Shown here in pieces: positions 17,723-26,674 of a stretch of 64,000 bases of DNA (its first letter is position 1; each line of letters begins with the position of its first letter). The notes under the pieces are model-generated. The model had not been told where the DNA came from. It ran no database searches and saw only the letters and a program-made list of their open reading frames with translations. This DNA comes from Phycisphaerales bacterium (GTDB lineage: Bacteria; Planctomycetota; Phycisphaerae; Phycisphaerales; UBA1924): NCBI GenBank assembly GCA_026982335.1, contig JALSHH010000016.1, forward strand, positions 1 to 64,000. Reading direction: 5' to 3'. The translations under genes were made by a program, and so were the position numbers.

Positions 17723-18088
17723 TTAGAAATCAAGACCACCCTTGCGGGCCGCGTCTGCAAACGCTTTGATGCGTCCGTGAAACTTGAATCCTCCACGATC
17801 GAAGACCACTTCTGTGATCCCTGCCGCTTTGGCCCGCTGGGCGAGCAGCGCCCCGACCGACTCGGCCGCCTTGCTGTTGCCTGATGTACCATCAATCTTC
17901 GCCTCTTTATCTCGGCTTGATGCACTCACCAAAGTTGTCCCTGCCATGTCGTCAATGACCTGGGCATACATATGATTGAGTGAACGGTAAATCGCCAAGC
18001 GTGGACGGGTTGGAGTTCCCGAGACACGCTTGCGGATACCAATCCGGCGTCGTTGCCTGCGAATATTTTTTTGTTTGCTCTTGTTCAT
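17723..18088 (-). CDS. rplR: 50S ribosomal protein L18
   Basis: 121 residues. Basic N-terminus [20 protein letters not shown], then [20 protein letters not shown] and the C-terminal [22 protein letters not shown], all typical. It binds 5S rRNA together with L5. Lies between rplF and rpsE as in other spc operons. Confidence 0.97.
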   Translation of the reverse strand: MNKSKQKNIRRQRRRIGIRKRVSGTPTRPRLAIYRSLNHMYAQVIDDMAGTTLVSASSRDKEAKIDGTSGNSKAAESVGALLAQRAKAAGITEVVFDRGGFKFHGRIKAFADAARKGGLDF

Positions 18089-18150
18089 ATCAGTTTACCT
18101 CTCATGAGGGCATATCTCTCAGTGCCCCCTGACGAGTATCCGTTCTCGGT

Positions 18151-18705
18151 TTACTTGCCAAACGCCTTGCCTTGTTTCCGCATGATGACTTCATCGAGAT
18201 ACTTGATCCCTTTCCCGTTGTATGGCTCGGGCTTACGCTTGGCCCGAGTTGACGCTGCAAAGTGCCCCACCATTTGCTTGTCCGCACCCGAAATGGTAAT
18301 CATCTGCTTCTCAGCAGTAACCGTAAGGCCCGGGGGGATCGGCATCTGAATCGTATTCGCGTATCCAACCTTGAGGGCCAAATTGCTGCCATTGACGGTG
18401 GCTGTCCACCCAACCCCGACGACTTGGAGCTTCTTCTCGTATCCCTTGGCGACCCCTTCAATCATGTTGTTGATGAGTGAGCGGGTAGTCCCCCAATAGG
18501 CTCCATTAGAACGCTTCTTGGCAATCAACGCTTCATCCATACTCACAGAGATACTCTTGAAATCCTCGTCATAACAAACCTCTACTTCCGGACGAAACTC
18601 ATAAGTAAGCGTCCCCTTCGGCCCTTCAACCGAGATGGTATTGCCCACCAAGTTGACTTGAACATTGCCGGGGACTGAGATGGCTTTTTTACCGATTCGC
18701 GACAT
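18151..18705 (-). CDS. rplF: 50S ribosomal protein L6
   Basis: 184 residues. MSRIGKKAISVPGNVQV at the N-terminus and GYANTIQMPIPPGLTV then the Lys/Arg-rich KRKPEPYNGKGIKY near the C-terminus are family hallmarks of the two L6 folds. It lies near the sarcin-ricin loop. Neighbours rpsH and rplR are in conserved order; 140 bases of spacer separate it from rpsH. Confidence 0.97.
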   Translation of the reverse strand: MSRIGKKAISVPGNVQVNLVGNTISVEGPKGTLTYEFRPEVEVCYDEDFKSISVSMDEALIAKKRSNGAYWGTTRSLINNMIEGVAKGYEKKLQVVGVGWTATVNGSNLALKVGYANTIQMPIPPGLTVTAEKQMITISGADKQMVGHFAASTRAKRKPEPYNGKGIKYLDEVIMRKQGKAFGK

Positions 18706-18846
18706 TTCGCGTTCCTTTCAGATTGTATTTCTCATCCGATCCTGTCGATCACTTTGCCTTGAACCGGGGATTCCAATCTCTTCCTTGAAGTGCCCTTAAG
18801 CACGATGATGATAATGCGTATGGATTCCAATCTTGGAGCGCACTCC

Positions 18847-19245
18847 TTAGAGTACAGTACAAAGCAACTCGCCCCCGACGCGTTCCTTGCGACACTGACG
18901 GTCTGAGAGTACGCCCTTGTTCGTCGAAACAATCGAAATACCCAATCCCTGCATCGGTGATGGAATATCATCGACCTGACGATAAACCCGGCATCCAGGC
19001 TTACTCATGCGTTTGATTTCATGAATCAGCACTTCGCCGCGCGGACCGTACTTGAGATCAAGGTGGATGGTTCCCTGCTTATTGTCCTCGACAACCTCAA
19101 AGCCGTTGATGTAGCCTTCAGCTTGGAGTGTCTTGGCAACACCTTGACACACTTTATTGTTGAGGCAGACGACGCTCTTGGAACGGTTCCGCGTTGCATT
19201 GCGAATTCGTGTAAGCATGTCTGCGACTGGATCACTCATCGACAT
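18847..19245 (-). CDS. rpsH: 30S ribosomal protein S8
   Basis: 132 residues starting at the ATG at 19245 (MSMSDPVADMLTRIRNA), with GGGAAG upstream; the track start at 19308 is too early. The C-terminal GLGISIVSTNKGVLSDRQCR and GGELLCTVL are diagnostic. S8 binds 16S helix 21 and, in E. coli, represses its own operon by binding a mimic in rplE mRNA; no such mimic was identified here by eye. Confidence 0.96.
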   Translation of the reverse strand: MSMSDPVADMLTRIRNATRNRSKSVVCLNNKVCQGVAKTLQAEGYINGFEVVEDNKQGTIHLDLKYGPRGEVLIHEIKRMSKPGCRVYRQVDDIPSPMQGLGISIVSTNKGVLSDRQCRKERVGGELLCTVL

Positions 19246-19356
19246 AGGTTCTTCCCTTTGTCCTGTTCTGTTCGTCCATTGGCACCTTGCCAGTGAGACG
19301 ATGTTCATTCGTACCCTTGAGCATTTGGCTCACACGGAGCCGAGCAATCGAGCGCT

Positions 19357-19542
19357 TCACCAGCTTGCCTTGCGCATCCCAGGGATTTTGCCTTCAAGCG
19401 CCAACTTCCGAAGCATGATTCGGCTGATACGGAACTTGCGATATACACCTCGCGAACGCCCAGTCAACTCACATCTGCGAACCAAACGAGATGAGTACTT
19501 AGGTGTCCGTTTACTCTTTGCGACTTGAGCTTTGGTTGCCAT
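19357..19542 (-). CDS. rpsN: 30S ribosomal protein S14, short and without zinc ligands
   Basis: 61 residues, the length of the zinc-binding short form (CxxC...CxxC), yet only one of the four cysteines is left (CELTGR), and the second pair has become ISRIML. This cysteine-less pattern is what the long E. coli-type S14 shows. [18 protein letters not shown] at the start and [11 protein letters not shown] at the end confirm the family. The short, zinc-free combination is unusual. Located between rplE and rpsH as expected. Confidence 0.95.
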   Translation of the reverse strand: MATKAQVAKSKRTPKYSSRLVRRCELTGRSRGVYRKFRISRIMLRKLALEGKIPGMRKASW

Positions 19543-19606
19543 GGGTCTTTTTCCTTACACCAAGCATTCATAGTTGAATACGCGGTCTTTATACTGGTAT
19601 CTTGTC

Positions 19607-20242
19607 TCAGCTTGTCTTTTTCTTCGATTTGACAGGTTTCTTGAACGGCATACCGAGTTCGGCAAGCACAAACCGACTCATCGCCGGATTCGAGTTGTGA
19701 AAGCTAAAGTTAATATTCATCCCATGCGTGAAATTCTGCTCGGCCATATTGATTTCAGGAAATACCCCCTGCTCAGTGAGCCCAACAGAATAGTTCCCTT
19801 GCCGATCAAACGCCTTATCACTCACCCCTCGAAAGTCCTTGATACGGGGTGTTGCCAAGTTCATAAATCGGTCGGCAAAATGCCACATTCGATCACGCCG
19901 AAGCGTCACTTTATAGGATGTCACATATCCTTCACGCACCTTAAAGTTCGACACGCTCTTCTTGGCGAGGATCACCTGAGGCTTCTGTCCCGAGATCGTC
20001 GTCAAAGTATGCACAACCGCCTCGCGAATATTGGCAGGTACCTTTGTACCATCGAGAAAACGACCAACATTGACATTGATCGTAATCTTCTCGAGCTTCG
20101 GCATCGCCATGGTATTTTTGATGCCAAACTCAGAAACGATCTTTGGTCGAATCTCTGTATCAAACTTTTCCTTCAGGCGAGGTGTTGAGGGCTTGAGCGC
20201 CTCATCAAGCGTTGCCTGGTCATATTTCATTTTTTTCGCCAT
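19607..20242 (-). CDS. rplE: 50S ribosomal protein L5
   Basis: 211 residues from the ATG at 20242 (MAKKMKYDQATL) with GGAAGG upstream; the track ORF starts 18 codons early. Motifs: MPKLEKITINVNVG, AKKSVSNFKVREG, TLRRDRMWHFADRF and the C-terminal GMNINFSF. It has about 30 extra residues at the ends compared with E. coli, including the lysine-rich KKPVKSKKKTS tail. It binds 5S rRNA and the P-site tRNA. Confidence 0.96.
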   Translation of the reverse strand: MAKKMKYDQATLDEALKPSTPRLKEKFDTEIRPKIVSEFGIKNTMAMPKLEKITINVNVGRFLDGTKVPANIREAVVHTLTTISGQKPQVILAKKSVSNFKVREGYVTSYKVTLRRDRMWHFADRFMNLATPRIKDFRGVSDKAFDRQGNYSVGLTEQGVFPEINMAEQNFTHGMNINFSFHNSNPAMSRFVLAELGMPFKKPVKSKKKTS

Positions 20243-20331
20243 CACTGGCCCTTCCACTACGCCCTGCCGGGCTGGTTTTTCGTATTCGGTTTCCATCCGA
20301 ACACAACCGTGTATTTTCTCGTTACCTTTAC

Positions 20332-20667
20332 TCAGCCTTTCGGACCTGAAACCTGGCCAAGCGCTTTCCCACCTCGCACCGCCACCCGCGTCTTGGTCCC
20401 ATCTTGGGCCGTTTCAAAACGAACCCGCGTGGGTTTGCCATCAACCACCGGACTCACCTTCGAAATGTGAATGGGTGCCTCAATCTGTACGATTCCACCC
20501 TTCGGATTTATTTGCGTCGGACGAATGTGCTTCGTCCGGAGGTTCACACCTTTAATGATGACCTGATCCGACTTAGTCAGCACCTCCATGATTTCGCCGG
20601 TAACTCCCTTGTGATCGCCAGAAGTAACGATAACTGTATCACCTTTTCGTACATGCTTGGGCATCAC
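20332..20667 (-). CDS. rplX: 50S ribosomal protein L24
   Basis: 111 residues. [22 protein letters not shown] is the KOW motif of L24, and [19 protein letters not shown] follows. The ATG overlaps the rplN stop by three bases, so translation is coupled. L24 initiates 50S assembly. Confidence 0.97.
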   Translation of the reverse strand: MMPKHVRKGDTVIVTSGDHKGVTGEIMEVLTKSDQVIIKGVNLRTKHIRPTQINPKGGIVQIEAPIHISKVSPVVDGKPTRVRFETAQDGTKTRVAVRGGKALGQVSGPKG

Positions 20668-21050
20668 ACAACCTCCGGGGCAAGCGAGACAATTTTCATG
20701 TATTTCTTCTCTCGAAGTTCGCGGGCAACAGGTCCGAAAATTCGGGTACCTTTCGGATTTCCATCGTCATTAATAAGTACAACTGCAGATGAATCGAACT
20801 TCACATACGACCCATCTTTGCGACGAATATTGCGAGCGACACGAACAACCACTGCCTTGTACATCTCACCAGTCTTCACATCCGAGCCAGGAAGGGCTTT
20901 CTTGATCGAGACCATGACTTTATCACCGATATGCGCCTGTTTACGGGTCAAACCGCCTCGACTTGTCGATCCGCCATAGACACGGATAACATAAGCGACC
21001 TTGCCGCCAGAATTATCCGCTACTTCGCATCTTGATTCTTGTTGGAGCAT
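20664..21050 (-). CDS. rplN: 50S ribosomal protein L14
   Basis: 128 residues. [17 protein letters not shown] at the N-terminus, [17 protein letters not shown] in the middle and [17 protein letters not shown] near the C-terminus are characteristic. It bridges the two subunits. Overlaps rplX downstream. Confidence 0.98.
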   Translation of the reverse strand: MLQQESRCEVADNSGGKVAYVIRVYGGSTSRGGLTRKQAHIGDKVMVSIKKALPGSDVKTGEMYKAVVVRVARNIRRKDGSYVKFDSSAVVLINDDGNPKGTRIFGPVARELREKKYMKIVSLAPEVV

Positions 21051-21125
21051 AATTCGCGCCGCCTTATTTCACTCGGGCAATCTCACCCGGGAGGTTCCAT
21101 TCATTAATGCCGATGAGTCCATGAC

Positions 21126-21386
21126 TCAGAGACTCCGCTTCTCGACAATGCGTGTGAGTGTCCAGCTTTTGGTTTTGGAAACCGGCCGACACTGGGCAAT
21201 CTCGACAATATCACCATTGTGTGATTCATTGTGCTCATCATGAACATGCAACACTGTCCGCTTGCTCACATACTTGCCATACTTCGGGTGCTTGGTCTTG
21301 TAATGAATCACAACTTTGCGAGACTTGTCTCGCGCATCCGACTCAACCACGCCAATCTTGTTACCCTTTGTTTCGTTATCACTCAT
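21126..21386 (-). CDS. rpsQ: 30S ribosomal protein S17
   Basis: 86 residues beginning at the ATG at 21386 (MSDNETKG); the six extra residues in the track ORF are unlikely. [30 protein letters not shown] and [18 protein letters not shown] match the OB-fold of S17. It binds 16S rRNA early in assembly. Confidence 0.96.
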   Translation of the reverse strand: MSDNETKGNKIGVVESDARDKSRKVVIHYKTKHPKYGKYVSKRTVLHVHDEHNESHNGDIVEIAQCRPVSKTKSWTLTRIVEKRSL

Positions 21387-21431
21387 TCGTGTTCTCCTGA
21401 CCAACCCCGAAAGATCAGCCGATCATTCTCA

Positions 21432-21626
21432 TCAGCTCGCAGACCGTGCGGTCTGCTCGGTCAGTAATCTGGCAATATCTCTACGCAAATTGCCAAACTG
21501 AGTCGTGTCTTCAATCTTTTCACTCACACTTCTGTTCTTGAGTGCCAACAGCTTGCCTCGCAGATTGACAAGTTCGACAGCAATCTCTTCATCATTGAGC
21601 TTGCGTACTTCTGCTCCAGTCATCAC
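21432..21626 (-). CDS. rpmC: 50S ribosomal protein L29
   Basis: 64 residues forming a helical hairpin. GAEVRKLNDEEIAVELV and RRDIARLLTEQTAR match the family. It lies between rplP and rpsQ, eight bases after rplP, and L29 is a docking site for trigger factor and SRP at the exit tunnel. Confidence 0.95.
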   Translation of the reverse strand: MMTGAEVRKLNDEEIAVELVNLRGKLLALKNRSVSEKIEDTTQFGNLRRDIARLLTEQTARSAS

Positions 21627-21633
21627 CGGCTCC

Positions 21634-22059
21634 TTAGGCTTCCACCCGACGCCCGATCATTCGGCATCGAATGGGCATTTTCATTGCAATCCGGAAGAAC
21701 GCACCACGGGCACGCGACTCGCTCACCCCCGCGAGTTCAAACAACACCGTACCAGGCTTGACGCGAGCTGCCCAATAATCAACTTCCGCCTTACCCTTAC
21801 CCATCCGGGTTTCGAGCGGTTTCTTGGAAACCGGCTTATCCGGAAACACCCGGATAAACAGCTTCCCCTCACGCTTGAGGAAGTGCTGACAAGTCACACG
21901 ACCCGCTTCGATACAATTGCTCTTGAGCCAACATGGTTCAAGAGCCTGAAGTCCGTACTCACCAAACGCAACATAGTTACCCTTAGTCGCCTTACGATCA
22001 CGCACTCGACGAAACTCTTTGCGATGCTTGACACGCTTTGGAATCTTATATGGAGGCAT
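21634..22059 (-). CDS. rplP: 50S ribosomal protein L16
   Basis: 141 residues. [19 protein letters not shown] at the start, [14 protein letters not shown] and [17 protein letters not shown] are diagnostic. It contacts the A-site tRNA elbow. The usual MLxPKR start is altered to [14 protein letters not shown]. Confidence 0.97.
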   Translation of the reverse strand: MPPYKIPKRVKHRKEFRRVRDRKATKGNYVAFGEYGLQALEPCWLKSNCIEAGRVTCQHFLKREGKLFIRVFPDKPVSKKPLETRMGKGKAEVDYWAARVKPGTVLFELAGVSESRARGAFFRIAMKMPIRCRMIGRRVEA

Positions 22060-22122
22060 TGTTCAATCCCTTTAACACCGACGACACCGTCGACAAATAT
22101 CTAAAACACTTACCGCGACCGA

Positions 22123-22824
22123 CTACCTGCGCCCACGCGCCCTGGCTTGGGCGCCTGCCGCATTGGACTGATTCTCTTCCGCTTCACTCGAGTACGGCCC
22201 TTTGTAAATCCATACTTTCACACCAAGAATACCATAGGTCGTCAGACTCTCAGCAAACCCGTAATTAATATTTGCTTGAAGCGTCGAAAGCGGCAAAGCA
22301 CCGAGACGGACATCCATCTTTCGGGACATTTCTGCACCACCAAGACGCCCGGCAATCTGAATCTTGACACCCAAAGCACCAGCCTGCATCACCGCTTCTG
22401 AACGCATCTTGACCAAACGGCGGAAACCCATGCGCTTCTTAAGCTGTTCCGCAACATTCTCCGCAACCAACTGGGCATCCATATCTGGGTCGCGAATTTC
22501 GATAATCGAGATCGAAACCTTACGCCCAGTCATGTACTGAAGCTCTTCGGTCATCCGATCGACCTCGGCACCCTTAGGACCAATCACCAAACCCGGACGG
22601 GCAGTTCGAACAATGATCTTAAGTTCTTCACGCGTGCGCTCGATATGAATATCCGAAACCATCGCATTTGGTGGGGTCCGATTGAGTCGATTGTCGAGAT
22701 AATTGCGAATCTTCTCGTCTTCAACCAACAACTCGCCATAGAGCGCCTTGGGGGCATACCAACGCGAACGGTGGGTTTCAGTGATCCCGAGTCTAAATCC
22801 GTATGGATGAGATTTCTGTCCCAT
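22123..22824 (-). CDS. rpsC: 30S ribosomal protein S3
   Basis: 233 residues. MGQKSHPYGFRLGITETHRSRW at the N-terminus, the KH domain with RPGLVIGPKGAEVDRM, and GALGVKIQIAGRLGGAEMSR are family hallmarks. It forms part of the mRNA entry channel helicase. The ATG shares one base with the rplV stop (TAATG), so the two genes are coupled. Confidence 0.97.
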   Translation of the reverse strand: MGQKSHPYGFRLGITETHRSRWYAPKALYGELLVEDEKIRNYLDNRLNRTPPNAMVSDIHIERTREELKIIVRTARPGLVIGPKGAEVDRMTEELQYMTGRKVSISIIEIRDPDMDAQLVAENVAEQLKKRMGFRRLVKMRSEAVMQAGALGVKIQIAGRLGGAEMSRKMDVRLGALPLSTLQANINYGFAESLTTYGILGVKVWIYKGPYSSEAEENQSNAAGAQARARGRR

Positions 22825-23369
22825 TAGCTTCGCTCCTGAACAGACAGTGTGATGTGGCTGGTACGCTTGAGAATCGGATGAGCACGCCCACGATCTTTGG
22901 GGCGAAACCGCTTGATATGTTGACCACGATCGACCGTGATCTCCGAAACAAAAACACTTGAAGGGTCGGCACCAAGCTGCTCCGCATCGGCAGCTGCCGC
23001 CTTGAGTGCTTTATGAATACTCGCCGCTGCACGCTTTGTCGAGAATGCCAACATGTTGTTTGCCTCCTCAAAACTCTTGCCGCGAATCATGTCCGCAACC
23101 AACTTGGCCTTCTTTGGACTCCCCCGATGATTGTTCACCGACGAAGTGAACTTGGCGATATCCTTAGGAAGACAACCAACCGTATTGGCCATCGCTTCGA
23201 TATCACTCTTGGTGCACTTGGGGTGCCCCTTACCATTTAGCCAGTTCTTCACGGCCGACACCGCCTTATCACCGGCAAGACCGTCACGAGTTACCGCTTC
23301 GGCGAGTTGATCAACGCTCACACCCGCTTCTTCTGCTCGTGTTCTAAGTTCATTCGCTCGTAATCGCAC
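22824..23369 (-). CDS. rplV: 50S ribosomal protein L22 with an extra N-terminal helical domain
   Basis: The best start is a GTG at 23369 with AGGAAGG eight bases upstream, giving 181 residues against about 110 usually. The canonical L22 fold begins only near residue 78 (RGSPKKAKLVADMIRGKS, then HKALKAAAADAEQ, and the C-terminal GRAHPILKRTSHITL). The first 75 residues (ELRTRAEEAGVSVDQLAEAV, then VSAVKNWLNGKGHPKC and IEAMANTVGCLPKDIAKF) look like a small helical bundle, reminiscent of XRE-type HTH folds; this resemblance is by eye. L22 lines the peptide exit tunnel. The track ORF extends further upstream only by overlapping rpsS. Confidence 0.94.
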   Translation of the reverse strand: MRLRANELRTRAEEAGVSVDQLAEAVTRDGLAGDKAVSAVKNWLNGKGHPKCTKSDIEAMANTVGCLPKDIAKFTSSVNNHRGSPKKAKLVADMIRGKSFEEANNMLAFSTKRAAASIHKALKAAAADAEQLGADPSSVFVSEITVDRGQHIKRFRPKDRGRAHPILKRTSHITLSVQERS

Positions 23370-23406
23370 AGGTAGTTCCTTCCTGAACGCAAGCGCTAAC
23401 GAAAAG

Positions 23407-23691
23407 TCAGCGTCCTGCCTTGAGGCCTTCCTTCTTGTTCGTATGTCCACGGAAGGTACGCGTGATCGAAAACTCGCCGAGCTTATGCCCAACCATGTCT
23501 TCGGTCACAAATACATCCAAGAATGCTCTGCCATTGTGCACCTGAAATGTGAAACCCACAAACTCTGGCACAATGGTACACGAGCGTGCCCAGGTCTTGA
23601 TTGGCGTGTTCTCACCCGCTTCTGTCTGCTTCATGACCTTCCGGTACACGCTCTCGACAACATACGGGCCCTTCTTAAGACTGCGTCCCAT
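23407..23691 (-). CDS. rpsS: 30S ribosomal protein S19
   Basis: 94 residues. MGRSLKKGPYVVESVYRKV, IKTWARSCTIVPEFVG and VGHKLGEFSITRTFRGH are all diagnostic. It binds with S13 at the 30S head. Order rplB-rpsS-rplV is standard. Confidence 0.98.
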   Translation of the reverse strand: MGRSLKKGPYVVESVYRKVMKQTEAGENTPIKTWARSCTIVPEFVGFTFQVHNGRAFLDVFVTEDMVGHKLGEFSITRTFRGHTNKKEGLKAGR

Positions 23692-23707
23692 AGGGTATCT
23701 CCTTGTC

Positions 23708-24565
23708 TTACTTCAGTTGCCCGTACCGCTTACTCTTGCGGCGACGGAGAATCAAATCTTGCGATGGCTTCTTCCGGTTTCTCGTGCCCCCGCCCTTGGC
23801 GAAAGTACCAGATTTGTTCACAGGAGCACGACCACCCTTACTGCGGCCATCACCACCACCCATCGGGTGAGCATGGTGACTCATCGCCACACCACGGGTC
23901 TTGGGACGACGCCCAAGATGCCGACTAATACCAGCCTTGCCCAAACGACGGTTTTGGTGATCGGTGTTGCCGATCTGACCAACAGTTGCCCGACAATCAA
24001 TCAACACACGACGGGTTTCGCCAGACGGCATCACCAAAGTTGCGTATTTGCCTTCCTTGTTCGTCAGGCGAGCCGACGAACCCGCCGAACGGCAAAGCTT
24101 GCCGCCAGCACCGGGAAGAAGCTCGATACAATGCACATTCATACCTGAGGGAATGAACCGCAAGGGCATTTGCGAACCAACCACAGGCTCAATAGCTTCG
24201 GTTGACGAAGACATCACCTTGTCACCGTCGGTCAAACCGACAGGAGCAAGAATGTATCGCTTGATACCATCGGCGTACTCAATAAGTGCAATGTGGCAAG
24301 TTCGGTTGGGATCATACTCGATCCCAATAACGGCCCCTTCGATCCCATCACGGTCACGCCGTTTGAAGTCGATCTGGCGGTACATGCGCTTGGCACCTCC
24401 ACCACGACCACGAACAGTGATCTTGCCCTGATGGTTGCGCCCACCCTTGCGAGGACGAGGCAAAAGAAGACTCTTTTCGGAAGTCTTCTTAGTCACTTCC
24501 TCGTTGAGGTTGACCGAAGCGTTCCGTCGGCCCGCACTGGTTGGTTTGTAGATACGAATCGCCAT
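23708..24565 (-). CDS. rplB: 50S ribosomal protein L2
   Basis: 285 residues. YKPTSAGRRNASVNLNEEV at the start, GGGAKRMYRQIDFKRRD, and the catalytic-centre-adjacent loop with SHHAHPMGGGDGRSKGGR are hallmarks, including the conserved histidine near the peptidyl transferase centre. Located between rplW and rpsS as in the S10 operon. Confidence 0.98.
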   Translation of the reverse strand: MAIRIYKPTSAGRRNASVNLNEEVTKKTSEKSLLLPRPRKGGRNHQGKITVRGRGGGAKRMYRQIDFKRRDRDGIEGAVIGIEYDPNRTCHIALIEYADGIKRYILAPVGLTDGDKVMSSSTEAIEPVVGSQMPLRFIPSGMNVHCIELLPGAGGKLCRSAGSSARLTNKEGKYATLVMPSGETRRVLIDCRATVGQIGNTDHQNRRLGKAGISRHLGRRPKTRGVAMSHHAHPMGGGDGRSKGGRAPVNKSGTFAKGGGTRNRKKPSQDLILRRRKSKRYGQLK

Positions 24566-24591
24566 ATCTGCATCCTTTCTTACGAACCGGC

Positions 24592-24876
24592 TCAGAAGAG
24601 CTCGATCGACTGACCCTCAGCCACCTTCACAGCAGCACGCTTCCAGCTGCTCTCGGCAACCATGCCGTACTTGAAGCGGCGTGAACCACCCTTGCGCACC
24701 TGCGTCGTCACCTTCACAACCCTAACCCCGTACGCCCTCTCGACTGCTGCCTTCACATCATCCTTCGATGCCCGACGATCAACCTCAAAGGTGTACACAT
24801 TATCGCTTTCCATCTGCGCGGTGCTCTTCTCAGTCAGCAACGGCTTACGCAGAATGTAGTGTGGTTCGAGTTTCAC
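24592..24876 (-). CDS. rplW: 50S ribosomal protein L23
   Basis: 94 residues from a GTG at 24876, with GGAGG about six bases upstream; the track start runs back into rplD. ILRKPLLTEKSTAQ, YTFEVDRRASKDDVKAAVE and YGVRVVKVTTQV are typical. The start overlaps the rplD stop. L23 is the main docking site for chaperones and SRP at the tunnel exit. Confidence 0.95.
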   Translation of the reverse strand: MKLEPHYILRKPLLTEKSTAQMESDNVYTFEVDRRASKDDVKAAVERAYGVRVVKVTTQVRKGGSRRFKYGMVAESSWKRAAVKVAEGQSIELF

Positions 24877-25538
24877 TTCGCACCTCCAGCTTTTCCTGTC
24901 TGCGAACTTGGACCCGCAAGCCAAGCTTCGAGATCCGCCTTGTCGATCACCAAGAAACGATTGTTGAGCATCTCATAGGTATTGAGCTGATCCGCACGGC
25001 AGAGCGTCACGCCCTCGACATTGCGGGCACTCAAACGAGCGTTCTTACTCTTCTCTGCATCACCCGAAAGGGCAACAAGCGAAGCACGATCGACATTGAT
25101 CGCTTCGAGGAACGAAACAAAGTCCTTCGTGCGAACAGTGTCAAACGCCAAACCATCGATCACACGAACTTCATTATCGAGCAGCTTACAGAGCAATGCG
25201 TTGCGATTGGCCTTGCGACGCATCTTCTTGGGCATGTCCTGACGGTAGTCCTCACGAGTACGAGTCTTCTGGTGAGCATGCCCACCCCCACGCATCGTGT
25301 TGGATTTCCTGTCGCCATGACGAGCACGCCCGGTGCCCTTTTGCTTGTAAATCTTGGTACGCGAATACGCAAGAACCGCACGATTCTTTGAGCGAGCAGA
25401 GCCCTGCCGGCGATTCGCATGATACATCACAAACGCTTGCTTGAGCAAATCTGCATTAACTGTTTCGCCGAGCGCGATCTCGTCTATAGACATGCTGCCT
25501 ACAGCCTCACCACTCATCGAATAAACGGGGACATCCAT
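24873..25538 (-). CDS. rplD: 50S ribosomal protein L4
   Basis: 221 residues from the ATG at 25538 (MDVPVYSMSGEAVG), with GAGGTAG upstream; the track ORF adds 23 residues. ANRRQGSARSKNRA, KQKGTGRARHGDRK and the tunnel-loop RTREDYRQDMPKKMRRKA are diagnostic. In E. coli L4 also represses its own operon. The spacer before this gene is unusually long (295 bases). Confidence 0.95.
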   Translation of the reverse strand: MDVPVYSMSGEAVGSMSIDEIALGETVNADLLKQAFVMYHANRRQGSARSKNRAVLAYSRTKIYKQKGTGRARHGDRKSNTMRGGGHAHQKTRTREDYRQDMPKKMRRKANRNALLCKLLDNEVRVIDGLAFDTVRTKDFVSFLEAINVDRASLVALSGDAEKSKNARLSARNVEGVTLCRADQLNTYEMLNNRFLVIDKADLEAWLAGPSSQTGKAGGAK

Positions 25539-25833
25539 CGGTCTACCTCGTCGAACGCCTTTCGGACCACCCGGACCCATCTCCAAGCACACGCTCAAAG
25601 GAGGCACCGGCCCAATACGCCTCGCCCGGCCTTGAATATCGCCTTTCGGCCACCATCCCTAGAGAAAGACAGTGTTCAGAGACACAAGCTTGACTCGGCA
25701 TTGCACGCCCAGCTTCCACTGGGGACAATGACTAAATTCCAATCAACGGTTTCGATTCGTCAAAAGACGCCTCGACCTGCTGAACCTTGAGCGGGGATTA
25801 TTGACCGCCCAAACACAAAGATCAACTAATCAA
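25539..25833 (-). other. Long rplC-rplD spacer
   Basis: 295 bases with no supportable gene; the only minus ORF (61 residues) has no family features. In most S10 operons this spacer is near zero. It could hold an internal promoter or a regulatory RNA structure such as an L4-responsive leader, but no specific motif was found by eye. Confidence 0.45.
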
Positions 25834-26532
25834 TCAACCATTCGCCACTTTTGCAGCTTTTGAGCGATAAAGACGCGTCGCAGGACGAATCTCAACCCAA
25901 CTATTGTTGTGACCAGGCACTGGCCCCTTCACCAACAACAGACCGTTCTCTGAATCGACCCGAACAACATCCAAGGATCGTACGGTAATTCGTCGGCCAC
26001 CCATACGCCCTGCCATTTTCTTCCCCTTCTTGATTCGACCAGACTTACCAGCGTTGTTGCCATGGCCACCAATCGAACCCGGCGAACGATGCTTACGCTC
26101 GACACCATGAGAAGCCAGTTGCCCCTTAAAGCCCCACCGCTTCATGCCCCCGGCAAACCCCTTGCCGATGCTTGTGCCAATGACATCAACATACTTAATC
26201 TCATCAAAGACACTCACAGTCAACTCTTGCCCCAGCTCCCAGTTGGACTCCTCCCCCGCCGGAACACGAAACTCACGATGCTTGCGCCTCGGGGCGACAC
26301 CCGCTTTGGCATCATGCCCAATCAAAGGCATGGTCGAATTGCGAGGCTTGAGATCGCCCGCACCAATCTGCACCGCCGAATATCCATCTACCTCTTGAGT
26401 ACGAATCTGAGTTACGGTATTCGGCATAACCCGAATCACTGTGACAGGGCTCGAAACTCCGTTTTCGTCATAGACACGAGTCATACCGATCTTCTGTCCC
26501 AAAAGATGGGCCGATTTACTTGGAGCAGTCAT
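25834..26532 (-). CDS. rplC: 50S ribosomal protein L3
   Basis: 232 residues from the ATG at 26532 (MTAPSKSAHLLGQKIGM), preceded by AAGGATGAG. GQKIGMTRVYDENG, FAGGMKRWGFKGQLASHGVE and RSPGSIGGHGNNAGKSGRIK match L3, including the long loop toward the peptidyl transferase centre. Followed by a 295-base gap before rplD. Confidence 0.95.
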   Translation of the reverse strand: MTAPSKSAHLLGQKIGMTRVYDENGVSSPVTVIRVMPNTVTQIRTQEVDGYSAVQIGAGDLKPRNSTMPLIGHDAKAGVAPRRKHREFRVPAGEESNWELGQELTVSVFDEIKYVDVIGTSIGKGFAGGMKRWGFKGQLASHGVERKHRSPGSIGGHGNNAGKSGRIKKGKKMAGRMGGRRITVRSLDVVRVDSENGLLLVKGPVPGHNNSWVEIRPATRLYRSKAAKVANG

Positions 26533-26674
26533 TTTCTCATCCTTCATCCCCGCTTCGGGCGGGAACCGCTTCGTGCATCACTGATCTCCAATGAGCAGAG
26601 GAAGTCTCGTATGGGCCTCAAACAAACACAGGCCCACCCAAATGAGTGAACCTGAAAAAGCAACAATCAATTGC

